A stretch of DNA of 64,000 nt, taken from Flavobacterium sp. GTDB taxonomy: Bacteria > Bacteroidota > Bacteroidia > Flavobacteriales > Flavobacteriaceae. The translations under genes were made by a program, and so were the position numbers. The notes below the pieces were generated by a model. That model was not told where the DNA came from, did not search any database, and was given only the letters and a program-made list of their open reading frames with translations. The stretch covers positions 209,656 through 273,655 of the forward strand of contig JALRGT010000001.1 of the NCBI GenBank assembly GCA_023259675.1. Reading direction: 5' to 3'. Positions 16,820 to 27,137 of this stretch are shown in pieces (the stretch's first letter is position 1; every line of letters begins with the position of its first letter).

Positions 16820-18718
16820 TTATTTCTTTTTCTGTTGTGCTTTTAAAGCTTCTTGTTGTTCCATCACATCTTGCAATTTTTGTTGGAACTTACTTTTCTT
16901 TTTAGGTTCTTTCAATTTATTTTCTTGAATTTGAGCGTGAATTTTATCGCTGTCTACAATATAATTTTTGATAACAAACATGATACCAATGGTAATTAAA
17001 TTAGAAATCAAATTGTACAAACTCAATCCAGCACCATAACTATTGAAGAAAATCAACATCATTAAAGGCGAAATGTAAATCATCGCTTTCATCATTTTGG
17101 CCATATCCGGCATTCCTTCCTGTTGTGGCGCTGCCATTTGTTGGTCACCAGAAGTCATTTTCATATAAAAGAAAATCGCGATAGCTGCCAATATAGGAAA
17201 CAAACTGATATGATCTCCATACAACGGAATTCGGAAAGGTAACTTTGCCACCTCATCAAATGAAGATAAATCATCTGCCCAAAGGAAGCTTTTTTGTCTT
17301 AACACAAAAGCAGATGGGAAAAACTGAAAGGAAGCATACATAAAAGGAAGCTGAATTAAAGCCGGTATACACCCTGCCATAGGATTTACCCCAGCTTTGT
17401 TGTATAATTTCATTGTTTCCTGTTGCTTCTTCATTGGGTCTTTTTTGAATTTTTCACCCAATTCCGTAATCTCCGGTCGCAATACTTTCATCTTGGCCTG
17501 AGACAAAAATGATTTATAAGTGATAGGAGACATGGCAATTTTTATCATTACCGTAAAAATGATAATAGCAATTCCATAAGCAATATAAGAACTTAAAAAG
17601 CCAAACAAAGGAATAAAAATCCATTTGTTAATCCATCCAAAAATTCCCCAACCTAATGGGATAATTTTTTCTAAATTCTTATCATAAGATTTTAATGTTT
17701 TATAATCCGATGGCCCAAAATACCAGCTCATTTTATAATCTATCTCTCCACTACGAAACGCCAAAGGTAGATTGGCTTTAAATTGTTTTGTGAAAGTGGT
17801 ATCCACATCTTCATTGTGAACTAAATTTTCAGAAACCAAGTCCCCCTTTTCAAAAGGAGTATCTGTCAACAAAATGGTAGAGAAAAAATGTTGTTTAAAA
17901 GCAATAAAATTTACTTTATCCGGATTTTCTTCTTTGTGATCTCCTTGCCCTACATAATCTGTTTTTGTACCATCATGTTCGAAATAAATTTCTGCATAGC
18001 GATTTTCATACGAAATACTTCTTTCATTTCTATATGTTTTTAAACTCCACGCCAAATCTAATGGTTTTGCAGTATTCAAAACTTTACTCAACCCTTGAGA
18101 ACGAAGATCAAAACCAACCATATAATCGCTTGGTTTCAAAACATATTTATACTCTAAATATTCATTGGCACCCGCTTTCAATTTCATAGATAAAACTTGA
18201 TCTTCACCTACTTTAGTTAAAGTTGGTTCAAAATACAAATCCTTCGTATTTAATGTACGATTATCATTGGTAAGAAGCTGAATATTTAAATTGGCATTAT
18301 TGTCTTTTATCAATTCTACCAATTGACCAGACCCTTTCTTGAACTTTTCAAATTTTTTCAGAATAGCTTCTGCGACAAAACCTCCTTTATTGGCAATTTT
18401 AAGTTTTACCAAATCATTTTCGATTGTGGTAAACGATTCTTTTGCTGAAGGAAGTGTGGCTGAATAAGCAAAATCTCCTAACTTTTTTTGTAATTGGGCT
18501 AATTGCAAGGAATCACCTGTCGCAATGGCTTCTGGAGCTGAAATGGTTTTAGTCGCCACTTCACTGGATTTAGCTTCTTTACTTACTAATTCCTTTTTTG
18601 TTTTTTCAGCTGCTACCTCTGCTTCCGAAGGTTTGTTTTGGTACATTATCCAAAGTAATATTCCGAATATAAGCACAAAACCAATTAACGAATTAGGATC
18701 AAATTTTTTTTCTTCCAT
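16820..18718 (-). CDS. yidC: Membrane protein insertase YidC
   Basis: A 632-residue inner-membrane insertase that assists Sec-dependent and independent membrane protein insertion. An N-terminal transmembrane helix (about 10-27) is followed by a low-complexity Lys/Ala/Glu linker, a periplasmic beta domain (about 85-345) and the conserved five-helix YidC/Oxa1 core (about 365-600), with the cytoplasmic coiled region KMKVLRPEITELGEKFKKDP and the GCIPALIQLPFMYASFQFFP segment. The C-terminus is a basic Lys/Gln tail, as in other Bacteroidota proteins. It lies 65 bases after pyrG on the same strand, so the two are probably co-transcribed. Confidence 0.95.
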   Translation of the reverse strand: MEEKKFDPNSLIGFVLIFGILLWIMYQNKPSEAEVAAEKTKKELVSKEAKSSEVATKTISAPEAIATGDSLQLAQLQKKLGDFAYSATLPSAKESFTTIENDLVKLKIANKGGFVAEAILKKFEKFKKGSGQLVELIKDNNANLNIQLLTNDNRTLNTKDLYFEPTLTKVGEDQVLSMKLKAGANEYLEYKYVLKPSDYMVGFDLRSQGLSKVLNTAKPLDLAWSLKTYRNERSISYENRYAEIYFEHDGTKTDYVGQGDHKEENPDKVNFIAFKQHFFSTILLTDTPFEKGDLVSENLVHNEDVDTTFTKQFKANLPLAFRSGEIDYKMSWYFGPSDYKTLKSYDKNLEKIIPLGWGIFGWINKWIFIPLFGFLSSYIAYGIAIIIFTVMIKIAMSPITYKSFLSQAKMKVLRPEITELGEKFKKDPMKKQQETMKLYNKAGVNPMAGCIPALIQLPFMYASFQFFPSAFVLRQKSFLWADDLSSFDEVAKLPFRIPLYGDHISLFPILAAIAIFFYMKMTSGDQQMAAPQQEGMPDMAKMMKAMIYISPLMMLIFFNSYGAGLSLYNLISNLITIGIMFVIKNYIVDSDKIHAQIQENKLKEPKKKSKFQQKLQDVMEQQEALKAQQKKK

Positions 18719-18783
18719 TATATTTAATAAAATTTACTATAAGTTCTTTGTTTCTGTTATTTAATATTCAAACAAAAACAAAA

Positions 18784-20466
<1,683 letters not shown>

Positions 20467-20534
20467 TTACACTAATATAAAAATGAGATAATTTTGAAAT
20501 TTGACAATTGTTTAACGTCAGAATTTAAACAAAC

Positions 20535-20569
20535 AAAACGGCATTATTTTAAGAAATTAATGCCGTTTT
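20535..20569 (-). terminator. Terminator of the DUF3820 gene
   Basis: Two perfectly complementary 12-base arms (AAAACGGCATTA at 20535-20546 and its complement at 20558-20569) with an 11-base loop. The right arm includes the stop codon of the DUF3820 gene. The T run on the minus strand is short and interrupted. Confidence 0.65.
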
Positions 20570-20790
20570 GGATATCTTTTTTTAATATTTCGTATCAATT
20601 CTTCCAGTCCATTCAATTTTAATTCATAGACCAATTGCAATTGCTGTCCCAATTCTCCGTTTGGAAACCCTTTATTATGATACCAAACCACATAATATTC
20701 CGGTAATTCAATCAAGAATCTACCTTCATATTTACCGAAAGGCATTTTGGTATGTGCCAACTTAATTAATTGTTCTTGATTTTTATCCAT
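20557..20790 (-). CDS. DUF3820 family protein
   Basis: A 77-residue soluble protein. The MPFGKYEGRFLIELPEYY segment (residues about 15-32) and the WYHNKGFPNGELG loop are the DUF3820 signature. The family has been compared with the FGK[Y/H]xGxxxxxLPxxYL motif found in exonuclease-associated modules, so a nucleic-acid-related role is possible but not shown. It has no signal peptide. It follows the OsmC gene by 84 bases, separated by a hairpin terminator, so it probably has its own promoter. Confidence 0.82.
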   Translation of the reverse strand: MDKNQEQLIKLAHTKMPFGKYEGRFLIELPEYYVVWYHNKGFPNGELGQQLQLVYELKLNGLEELIRNIKKRYPKRH

Positions 20791-20799
20791 TTATTTTAA

Positions 20800-20860
20800 A
20801 AAAAGAAACAAGATTCAAGAAGTAAGTTATTTTCACATATTCTACTTCTTGAACCTTGCT
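20800..20860 (-). terminator. Terminator of the osmC-like gene
   Basis: Long hairpin with 17-18-base arms (20809-20826 and 20842-20858, one mismatch and one bulge) followed on the minus strand by a TTTCTTTTTTT tract. It lies just after the OsmC stop codon at 20875. Confidence 0.75.
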
Positions 20861-20874
20861 TCACTATTCTTTCT

Positions 20875-21276
20875 TTATTTCCAGTTAAAAGTAATTCGTT
20901 TTTCAATTTCAACATTTAGACTCAAAAAAACTGGACAAGTCATCGCCGTTCTTTCTAAAATGGTTTTATTTTTTTGATCTGTCACCGCATTCATATAAAA
21001 CACAATTTCAATGGTACCAATTCTTCTTGGCTCTGCATTCATAATTTTAGTCACTTCTGCAGTTGAACCTTGTAAATCAACATTTAAATCTCTTGCTTTA
21101 ATCCCCATCACAGTCATCATACAACTGGCCAAAGCATTGGCAACGGTATCCGTTGGAGAAAAAGCTTCCCCTTTTCCGTTATTATCCAACGGAGCATCTG
21201 AAATAATTTCTTTTCCCGATTGCAAATGAATCGACGAGGTTCTTAAATCCCCTAGATAAGTTACTTTTGAAGTCAT
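20875..21276 (-). CDS. OsmC/Ohr family protein
   Basis: This 133-residue protein has the two conserved cysteines of the family, Cys52 (ANALASCMMTVMGIKA) and Cys114 (RTAMTCPVFLSL). These form the redox pair that reduces organic or fatty-acid hydroperoxides. The glutamate and arginine near them fit the OsmC rather than the Ohr branch, but this is uncertain. The start codon overlaps the stop of the upstream LysM gene (TAATG), so the two are translationally coupled, an unexplained pairing of an envelope protein with a cytoplasmic peroxidase. Confidence 0.9.
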   Translation of the reverse strand: MTSKVTYLGDLRTSSIHLQSGKEIISDAPLDNNGKGEAFSPTDTVANALASCMMTVMGIKARDLNVDLQGSTAEVTKIMNAEPRRIGTIEIVFYMNAVTDQKNKTILERTAMTCPVFLSLNVEIEKRITFNWK

Positions 21277-23195
21277 TAATTTGCTTCTTTTATAGTTAAA
21301 TCGGTATCATAATATAAAATAAACACTCCTTTATTTGCATACCTACCCGCTTCTTTTTGATAGTACTCAAACTTATTATCTACCTGAACAGTAGCTACAG
21401 AATTTATAGATTGCTCAAAACCTACATTTTGCGCCAAACGCATCATTGTATCAAAAGTCACATCAAAACCACGAGTTGCAAAGTCACTTGGAGTAATCAT
21501 ATTTTTTTTGCGATATTCTCTTTCAAAAATTTGAGCTTCTGGAGATTCATTTACTCTGTTCACTGAAGGATACATCAATTTTAATTTCACTAAATTCAAA
21601 AAATTAATTTCATCGGTATCCAAAGTAGCATTCGGTTCCAAAATAACTAACTGAACCTGATAATCAGACATAACACCCAACAAAGTCGTTATTGTTGACT
21701 TTACCATCCAAGTATTCGCGGTTTCCATTACCACATAATTCATCTTATTAGGAACCAACAAACTCCTGATACCTTCTGCAGAAACAGCCCCAGTTTCGGT
21801 AAGTGCCGCAAATCGTACCCCTATTTGATTTTCTTTAATATATTTTATAACAGATTCTTTTTTCTTATCCACTACCGCAATAATATTCCCTTTTTTGCCC
21901 CTCATATAATCGAACATCGCATTTTTCAATGCTTCACTGGTTGGCACTGATTGGTACAAATTCGGAATTGGATTACCTAAATCTTTAGATAAAGGTGAAA
22001 TCACCGGAATTGAATCTGCCGCCAACAGTTGAGCAGTAGACTCCGCATTATTTTGATAAAAGGGCCCTATAACAGCATTTGCACTTCTTAGACGATAATT
22101 ATTAATAATAGTTGGTACATTTGAACTGTATTTTGTTTCCTGAGAATCATAAATAGCCACATCAACAGGAAGATTCAAGGCTCTAGCAGAGTCGATTGCC
22201 ACCAAAGCACCTGAATAAAAATCTAAAGTCATATTTAAAAACTTATCCTTTTTCAAGCGGGTATCTATTGAATTTACCGTATCGGATTCAATTTTAGCCA
22301 TATTGAAAGGCAATAGTAAAACCATTTTTTTACGATTTCCATCACTGTTATTGGACAAAATTGAATATTCTTTTTTCGCTACATTCGGAGGCGTAATTGT
22401 TGAAGGAACTTTCAGTATCATTCCGATTTCAACCCCATTTTTAAGTGCTGGATTTAGTAAAACAAATTCTTCCTGACTCATTCCGAAGCGATGAGACAAA
22501 CTATAAAGCGTTTCTTTGGGCTGTACTTCATAATTTATATATAATTTTTCACTCGATACTTTTGCAGGATTTGAATTCAATACCACTTGCTGAATTACTT
22601 TGGGCTCATTCCCTTTAATCAACAATTTAAAACCAATAGGCAAATTAGCTATGATATCCGGATTTTTCTTCTCCAATTCTTGAATGGTAATTCCGTACTG
22701 TTTAGCAATTGAATATTTTGTTTCTTTAGGGAGCACCTCATGATACACCGCTTTTTCAACCACCAAAGCAGCCTTTTTGGCACTTTCCTTTGTAGGAATA
22801 ACTAAAATTTGCCCGATTTGTAAACCTTCCTTTTCAAGACTTGGATTGGCTTTCTTTAAGTCTTCATCCGAAACACCGTATTTCTTTTCAATACCGTATA
22901 ATGTTTCTTTAGCTAAAACCTTATGCGTATTGAGTTTCAAAACTGTCTTAGTATTTACAGCTTTAATTCTGTTTTCGGACTTACCTGGAATTAATAGAAC
23001 CCCATTCGGTTTTAAACCACTCTGAGCGTCCGGATTCAATTGATAAATATCAAAAGGAGTAACTTTATATTTTCGTGCAATTTGATTTATGGTTTCCCCT
23101 TTTTCTATTGTATGTGTTATCGTCTTTTCTTGCGAAGAAACGGTAGTACTAAAAAAAACACTAAGAATGCAAATTGTAAAAAAATACTTCATCAT
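21276..23195 (-). CDS. LysM-repeat protein with periplasmic-binding-like domain
   Basis: A 639-residue exported protein with a signal peptide (to about SSQ, residue 22). Four LysM domains follow at about 25-70, 91-134, 151-194 and 224-265, each with the HxVxxxETLYxIxxKYG start and the xxIGxxLxIP end. The part from about residue 290 to 639 resembles type I periplasmic-binding proteins of the branched-chain amino-acid/LivJ class, as in PBP1-like lipoprotein LpoA. A cell-wall-linked sensor or synthase activator is plausible. It has its own -7 box (23221-23228) and is coupled to the OsmC gene. Two adjacent Met codons make the start ambiguous by one residue. Confidence 0.87.
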   Translation of the reverse strand: MMKYFFTICILSVFFSTTVSSQEKTITHTIEKGETINQIARKYKVTPFDIYQLNPDAQSGLKPNGVLLIPGKSENRIKAVNTKTVLKLNTHKVLAKETLYGIEKKYGVSDEDLKKANPSLEKEGLQIGQILVIPTKESAKKAALVVEKAVYHEVLPKETKYSIAKQYGITIQELEKKNPDIIANLPIGFKLLIKGNEPKVIQQVVLNSNPAKVSSEKLYINYEVQPKETLYSLSHRFGMSQEEFVLLNPALKNGVEIGMILKVPSTITPPNVAKKEYSILSNNSDGNRKKMVLLLPFNMAKIESDTVNSIDTRLKKDKFLNMTLDFYSGALVAIDSARALNLPVDVAIYDSQETKYSSNVPTIINNYRLRSANAVIGPFYQNNAESTAQLLAADSIPVISPLSKDLGNPIPNLYQSVPTSEALKNAMFDYMRGKKGNIIAVVDKKKESVIKYIKENQIGVRFAALTETGAVSAEGIRSLLVPNKMNYVVMETANTWMVKSTITTLLGVMSDYQVQLVILEPNATLDTDEINFLNLVKLKLMYPSVNRVNESPEAQIFEREYRKKNMITPSDFATRGFDVTFDTMMRLAQNVGFEQSINSVATVQVDNKFEYYQKEAGRYANKGVFILYYDTDLTIKEAN

Positions 23196-23220
23196 ATATA
23201 TTTTAAAAAAATTATCCCAC

Positions 23221-23228
23221 CAAAGATA
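23221..23228 (-). promoter_or_regulatory. -7 box of the LysM gene
   Basis: Minus-strand TATCTTTG, exact consensus, about 25 bases before the ATG at 23195. It lies directly downstream of the guaA terminator hairpin, so the LysM-osmC pair is an independent unit. Confidence 0.5.
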
Positions 23229-23232
23229 ATAA

Positions 23233-23266
23233 ACGGTATCAAATTTTATTCCAAATCTGATACCGT
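23233..23266 (-). terminator. Hairpin after guaA
   Basis: Arms of 14 bases (outer ACGGTATC and GATACCGT) with one mismatch and a TATTCC loop, starting 30 bases after the guaA stop. The following T tract is poor, so it may be a weak terminator or an mRNA-end stabiliser. Confidence 0.55.
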
Positions 23267-23295
23267 CTACTAAAGAACACTAGTTTATCTAATGC

Positions 23296-24825
23296 TTATT
23301 CCCACTCGATAGTGGCTGGTGGCTTAGAACTAATATCATAAACCACTCTATTTACTCCTTTTACTTTATTAATAATATCATTGGATATTTTCATCAAGAA
23401 GTCATATGGTAAATGAACCCAGTCAGCAGTCATCCCGTCAGTTGATTCTACGGCACGAAGCGCAACCACTTTTTCATAAGTACGCTCATCACCCATCACA
23501 CCAACACTATTTACCGGAAGCAAAATAGCTCCAGCTTGCCATACTTTATCATATAATCCCCAAGATTTCAACCCTTCAATAAAAACAGCATCTACTTCTT
23601 GTAAAATTCTAACTTTCTCCGGTGTAATATCTCCCAATACACGAATAGACAATCCAGGTCCTGGGAAAGGATGTCTTCCTAACAATTCAGGATCAATCCC
23701 TAATGTAGCACCCACTCTACGCACCTCATCTTTGAAAAGCATACGAAGTGGCTCTACAATTTTCAATTTCATATAATCTGGCAATCCACCCACATTATGA
23801 TGCGATTTTATGGTTGCAGAAGGTCCTTTTACAGAAACCGACTCAATAACATCAGGATAAATGGTTCCTTGCGCCAACCATTTTACATCTTCAATTAAAT
23901 GAGACTCATCATCGAATACTTCGATAAATACCCTACCAATAATTTTACGTTTAGTTTCAGGATCACTTACTCCGGCTAATTCAGAAAGAAAACGATCTCC
24001 GGCATCAACACCTTTCACATTCAATCCCATTCCTTTGTATTGATCCAAAACATTTTGGAACTCATTTTTACGAAGCAATCCGTTGTTCACAAAAATACAA
24101 TACAAGTTTTTACCGATCGCTTGATGTAATAGAACGGCAGCAACAGTGGAATCTACTCCTCCTGAAAGTCCTAAAACGACCTTATCATCTCCAACTTTTT
24201 CTTTTAGTTCTCCTACCATTTCTTCAACGAAAGCATTAGGAGTAAAATTTTGAGGTACATGAGCAATTTTTACCAAAAAGTTCTCCAACATCTGTTTCCC
24301 TTCTGTTGAATGGTACACTTCTGGATGGTATTGAATAGCATATGTTGTCTCCCCTTCAATTCTGTATGCTGCAAACTCCACATCGTGAGTACTTGCCAAC
24401 TTCACACCATTGGTTGGTAATTCTTTGATACTATCACTGTGGCTCATCCAAACTTGACTGTTAGGAGAAACCCCTTCAAAGAAGACTTCATCTTCCTTGA
24501 TATATGACAAATTGGCTCTTCCGTATTCTCTTGTATTCGAAGCAGCAACTTCCCCACCACTAAAATGGGATAAATATTGCGCTCCGTAACATACGGCCAA
24601 CATGGGTAATTTCCCTCTTATCTGAGATAAATCAGGATGCGGAGCATCTTCTCCACGAACAGAAAATGGGCTACCACCAAGGATTACCGCTTTATAACTT
24701 GACAAATCACTCGGAAAATGATTATAAGGAAAAATTTCGCAGAATATATTTAATTCGCGAACTCTACGCGCAATCAACTGAGTGTATTGCGATCCGAAAT
24801 CTAAAATAAGTACGTTATGTTGCAT
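23296..24825 (-). CDS. guaA: GMP synthase (glutamine-hydrolysing)
   Basis: A 509-residue enzyme converting XMP to GMP. The N-terminal class I glutaminase domain has the nucleophile Cys79 ([12 protein letters not shown]) and the QYHPEV His-Glu motif. The synthetase domain has the PP-loop [17 protein letters not shown], and the C-terminal dimerisation domain ends in the conserved PPATIEWE. Length is typical. The -7 box lies only five bases upstream of the start codon, which implies a very short or absent leader. The gene is followed by a hairpin and the LysM gene. Confidence 0.97.
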   Translation of the reverse strand: MQHNVLILDFGSQYTQLIARRVRELNIFCEIFPYNHFPSDLSSYKAVILGGSPFSVRGEDAPHPDLSQIRGKLPMLAVCYGAQYLSHFSGGEVAASNTREYGRANLSYIKEDEVFFEGVSPNSQVWMSHSDSIKELPTNGVKLASTHDVEFAAYRIEGETTYAIQYHPEVYHSTEGKQMLENFLVKIAHVPQNFTPNAFVEEMVGELKEKVGDDKVVLGLSGGVDSTVAAVLLHQAIGKNLYCIFVNNGLLRKNEFQNVLDQYKGMGLNVKGVDAGDRFLSELAGVSDPETKRKIIGRVFIEVFDDESHLIEDVKWLAQGTIYPDVIESVSVKGPSATIKSHHNVGGLPDYMKLKIVEPLRMLFKDEVRRVGATLGIDPELLGRHPFPGPGLSIRVLGDITPEKVRILQEVDAVFIEGLKSWGLYDKVWQAGAILLPVNSVGVMGDERTYEKVVALRAVESTDGMTADWVHLPYDFLMKISNDIINKVKGVNRVVYDISSKPPATIEWE

Positions 24826-24830
24826 GGGCG

Positions 24831-24838
24831 CAAAATTA
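24831..24838 (-). promoter_or_regulatory. -7 box of guaA, placed very close to the ATG
   Basis: Minus-strand TAATTTTG matches TAnnTTTG and ends six bases before the A of the ATG at 24825. With the usual -7 spacing the transcript would begin at or next to the start codon. No -33 TTG at good distance. Confidence 0.4.
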
Positions 24839-24932
24839 CTTTTTATATTCGGAATTGAAAAATCGAATTTTAAAAATATTTGTTTTTTTTTTTACTCAAA
24901 TTCGGCACGATATTAATCATGAAAAATGCTTT

Positions 24933-25628
24933 TTATTCTTTAACAATAACAAAAGTTCCTTTGACTCCTTTATCCCAGTTATCCCAATGTTCAGTTCGTA
25001 CCAATACCCCTTTATCATCATACATTTTAAACTCACAAGTATTCCCTCCAGATGTTCCTTTGCTAACAGCTTCCATAACAAAAGTGTTTATACCATCATT
25101 TAGATTAACAACAAACTGACCATAATTAGCATACAATTCCATTACCCCTCCTATCATTTGATTATTGATCGTGGCTTTAATCAAATCACTGTCGATATAC
25201 ATGTAATCTCGATATTTAACGGTAAAGTATTTCGACTTTGTCCTTATATCCCCAAAGTTTCTGTCAATTTTAACCAACAGTCGATCATCTTCTTTCAATC
25301 CTTCTCTAACCAATGTTTTATTCAAACCTTTCGTCATCTTATCCCTAACTGCATCACCTGGATTAATAAACTCATTTGTTTTATACATTGAAATAGGCTT
25401 CTTATCATCTAGCAAAACCGATTTGTTATTTGAATTTAATGGATTTGGATTTTTAAAAACATTAGGTTTATCAATGGGAGGAATATCAATATCTTTAGGA
25501 TCAACTGGCTTTTCTGCCTTAGGTGCTTTATTTATAGGCGCAATGGGTATAAACTTAGTACTAAATTCGGTTTGTGCATAGCTACTTACTGCAAAACACA
25601 TCATTACAAATAACAAAAACTGCTTCAT
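24933..25628 (-). CDS. Secreted protein, paralogue of the 25752-26336 protein
   Basis: The start is best placed at 25628, where a signal peptide begins (MKQFLLFVMMCFAVSSYAQ); the longer frame to 25673 runs through the promoter. The 231-residue protein has a Pro/Lys-rich N-terminal region of about 90 residues, then a beta-rich C-terminal domain of about 110 residues ending in FKMYDDKGVLVRTEHWDNW. That domain aligns by eye with the C-terminus of the next upstream gene product. I do not recognise a named family. A perfect promoter precedes it, so it is transcribed separately from the paralogue. Probably periplasmic or surface exposed. Confidence 0.72.
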   Translation of the reverse strand: MKQFLLFVMMCFAVSSYAQTEFSTKFIPIAPINKAPKAEKPVDPKDIDIPPIDKPNVFKNPNPLNSNNKSVLLDDKKPISMYKTNEFINPGDAVRDKMTKGLNKTLVREGLKEDDRLLVKIDRNFGDIRTKSKYFTVKYRDYMYIDSDLIKATINNQMIGGVMELYANYGQFVVNLNDGINTFVMEAVSKGTSGGNTCEFKMYDDKGVLVRTEHWDNWDKGVKGTFVIVKE

Positions 25629-25661
25629 ATTATTTTTTTTATTAATAATCCTAAGTGTCGA

Positions 25662-25693
25662 CAAATATACCAAGCTTTCATTTTATAAAACAA
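25662..25693 (-). promoter_or_regulatory. Promoter of the 25628 gene
   Basis: On the minus strand TTG (25693-25691), a 21-base spacer and TATATTTG (25669-25662) form a clear flavobacterial promoter. It places the transcript start near 25655 and supports the ATG at 25628. Confidence 0.65.
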
Positions 25694-25751
25694 AACCCGC
25701 ACTGAACATTAAATAAATTTTAACCAAAAGACCGTTCAAAACTACCCGAAA

Positions 25752-26336
25752 TTAGTCTTTCTCTAATATAATAGTCGCTTTGTATCCTTGAGCTATATTC
25801 CATTGGTTAGAAGAAATCATTGCTCCTTTATCATCATAAATTTTAAATTCGGCTGTATTTGGCGCTGCAAATCCTTCATTTATTGCTTCAAAATCAATAC
25901 GATTTACCCCTTTTTGTAAAGTAATATCAAAACCTTGTGCTTCCCCATTTAAAAGTACTTCTTGCTTAATAATTACATAATTCAAATACACTCTCACTTT
26001 ATCGCCATCAACATAAGCCGCATCACGGTATCTAACCTTAGCAGTTCCCGAACTTACTTTTACCACTCCCAAATCCTGATTTCTTTTGGCCAATTTTTCG
26101 GCATTGTAATCTTCTTTTTTAGGAATTACAAAATTGTTCTTCTCTATCACTTTCGCTTTATACGGTTTGATTTCATTAAGATTCTTGTCAGTAACTTTAA
26201 CCTCTTTCTTTTTTACTGGAGCAGCTTTAATTTTTAAATTTCCCCCAAACTCTTCTTGAGAATAAGCCATCGAAAACATTCCGAATATCAAACACAAAAT
26301 AAAAACTTGACCTTTAAAACTAAAATATTGATTCAT
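25752..26336 (-). CDS. Secreted protein of unknown function (paralogue of 24933-25628)
   Basis: A 194-residue exported protein with a signal peptide ending near AYSQ (residue 26). A Lys-rich segment of about 60 residues follows, then a beta domain with the same order of motifs as the neighbouring paralogue: VRYRDAAYVDGDKVRVYLN, a central NGEAQGFDITLQKGVNRIDF block, and FKIYDDKGAMISSNQWN near the end. The shared domain looks like a small Ig-like or secretion-associated fold, but I cannot name it. About 120 bases separate the two genes. Function unknown. Confidence 0.7.
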   Translation of the reverse strand: MNQYFSFKGQVFILCLIFGMFSMAYSQEEFGGNLKIKAAPVKKKEVKVTDKNLNEIKPYKAKVIEKNNFVIPKKEDYNAEKLAKRNQDLGVVKVSSGTAKVRYRDAAYVDGDKVRVYLNYVIIKQEVLLNGEAQGFDITLQKGVNRIDFEAINEGFAAPNTAEFKIYDDKGAMISSNQWNIAQGYKATIILEKD

Positions 26337-26557
26337 CTTATACTTATTTAATTAAAAAACGACTTTTCTGAACTTACTTCAAATAACTATAAACTTTTGA
26401 TTTTATTATAAATTAAGCACCAATCAAAAGCACCATAAACCTATTAGGGATTATCCAAATCAGTGTTTTTTATTTCACTATTTTTTATAAATTGCAAAAA
26501 ATATACCAAAGTCAATTTTAATTCATAATCATTTAAAAATCAATTAAATAAATAAAA

Positions 26558-26947
26558 ATGAAAAGAGAAAACATACTAACTGGATCACCTTGGGAAGATA
26601 AAATGGGATATTGTCGTGCCGTTCGAATTGGAAACATTATCGAAGTTTCCGGTACGGTAGCAATTGTTGATGGTGAAAAAGTAAAAGCAGATGATGCCCA
26701 CGCTCAAACCTTAAACATTTTAGAAAGAGTAGAAAAAGTATTGGAAGATTTAAACGTAAGCATGAAAGATGTTATCCGTACTCGAATTTTTACAACTGAC
26801 ATCAGTACTTTTGAAGCCGTAGCAACTGCTCACGCAAAATTCTTCAAAGACATCAAACCTACGACTGGTTTTTATGGCATCAACCAATTGGTAGCCCCAG
26901 AATACTTGGTAGAAATTGAATTTACTGCTGTAGCTTCAGAGAAATAA
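26558..26947 (+). CDS. RidA family protein (YjgF/YER057c/UK114)
   Basis: A 129-residue protein with the RidA fold. Conserved blocks include the SPWEDKMGYCRAVRIGNIIEVSG start region, the SMKDVIRTRIFTTDIS segment with the conserved Arg, and the C-terminal LVAPEYLVEIEFTAVA with the Glu expected at the active site. Canonical RidA hydrolyses reactive 2-aminoacrylate-type enamines; this sequence belongs to a slightly divergent branch, so deaminase activity is likely but not certain. It stands alone, followed by a long terminator. Confidence 0.88.
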   Translation: MKRENILTGSPWEDKMGYCRAVRIGNIIEVSGTVAIVDGEKVKADDAHAQTLNILERVEKVLEDLNVSMKDVIRTRIFTTDISTFEAVATAHAKFFKDIKPTTGFYGINQLVAPEYLVEIEFTAVASEK

Positions 26948-26974
26948 TCCAAAAAGATTACCCAAAATTATATT

Positions 26975-27036
26975 TCCCGAATACTCGAAATAATTGATTC
27001 AAACCAATTTATTTCTAGTATTCGGGACTTTTTTTG
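26975..27036 (+). terminator. Terminator of the RidA-family gene
   Basis: CCCGAATACT (26976-26985) pairs exactly with AGTATTCGGG (27017-27026), an inner AAATAA/TTTATT stem extends it, and a T-rich tract follows. Strong rho-independent form. Confidence 0.75.
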
Positions 27037-27076
27037 AAGTTTACCCTAAAAAAACAAAAAACTCATCGTTTTAAAC

Positions 27077-27084
27077 TATTTTTG
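27077..27084 (+). promoter_or_regulatory. -7 box of the CLC gene
   Basis: TATTTTTG, consensus match, about 53 bases before the ATG at 27138. No good -33 TTG. No fluoride riboswitch is visible between it and the gene. Confidence 0.45.
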
Positions 27085-27137
27085 AAAACTTAAAAATTCT
27101 TTAAAAGAAAACGATTTCCAACTAAGTAATTCAAACA

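Noticed and set aside
26948..27137. Fluoride riboswitch upstream of the CLC-F-like gene
   Set aside because: The conserved crcB-motif core could not be found; the region holds a terminator hairpin of the RidA gene and a -7 box.
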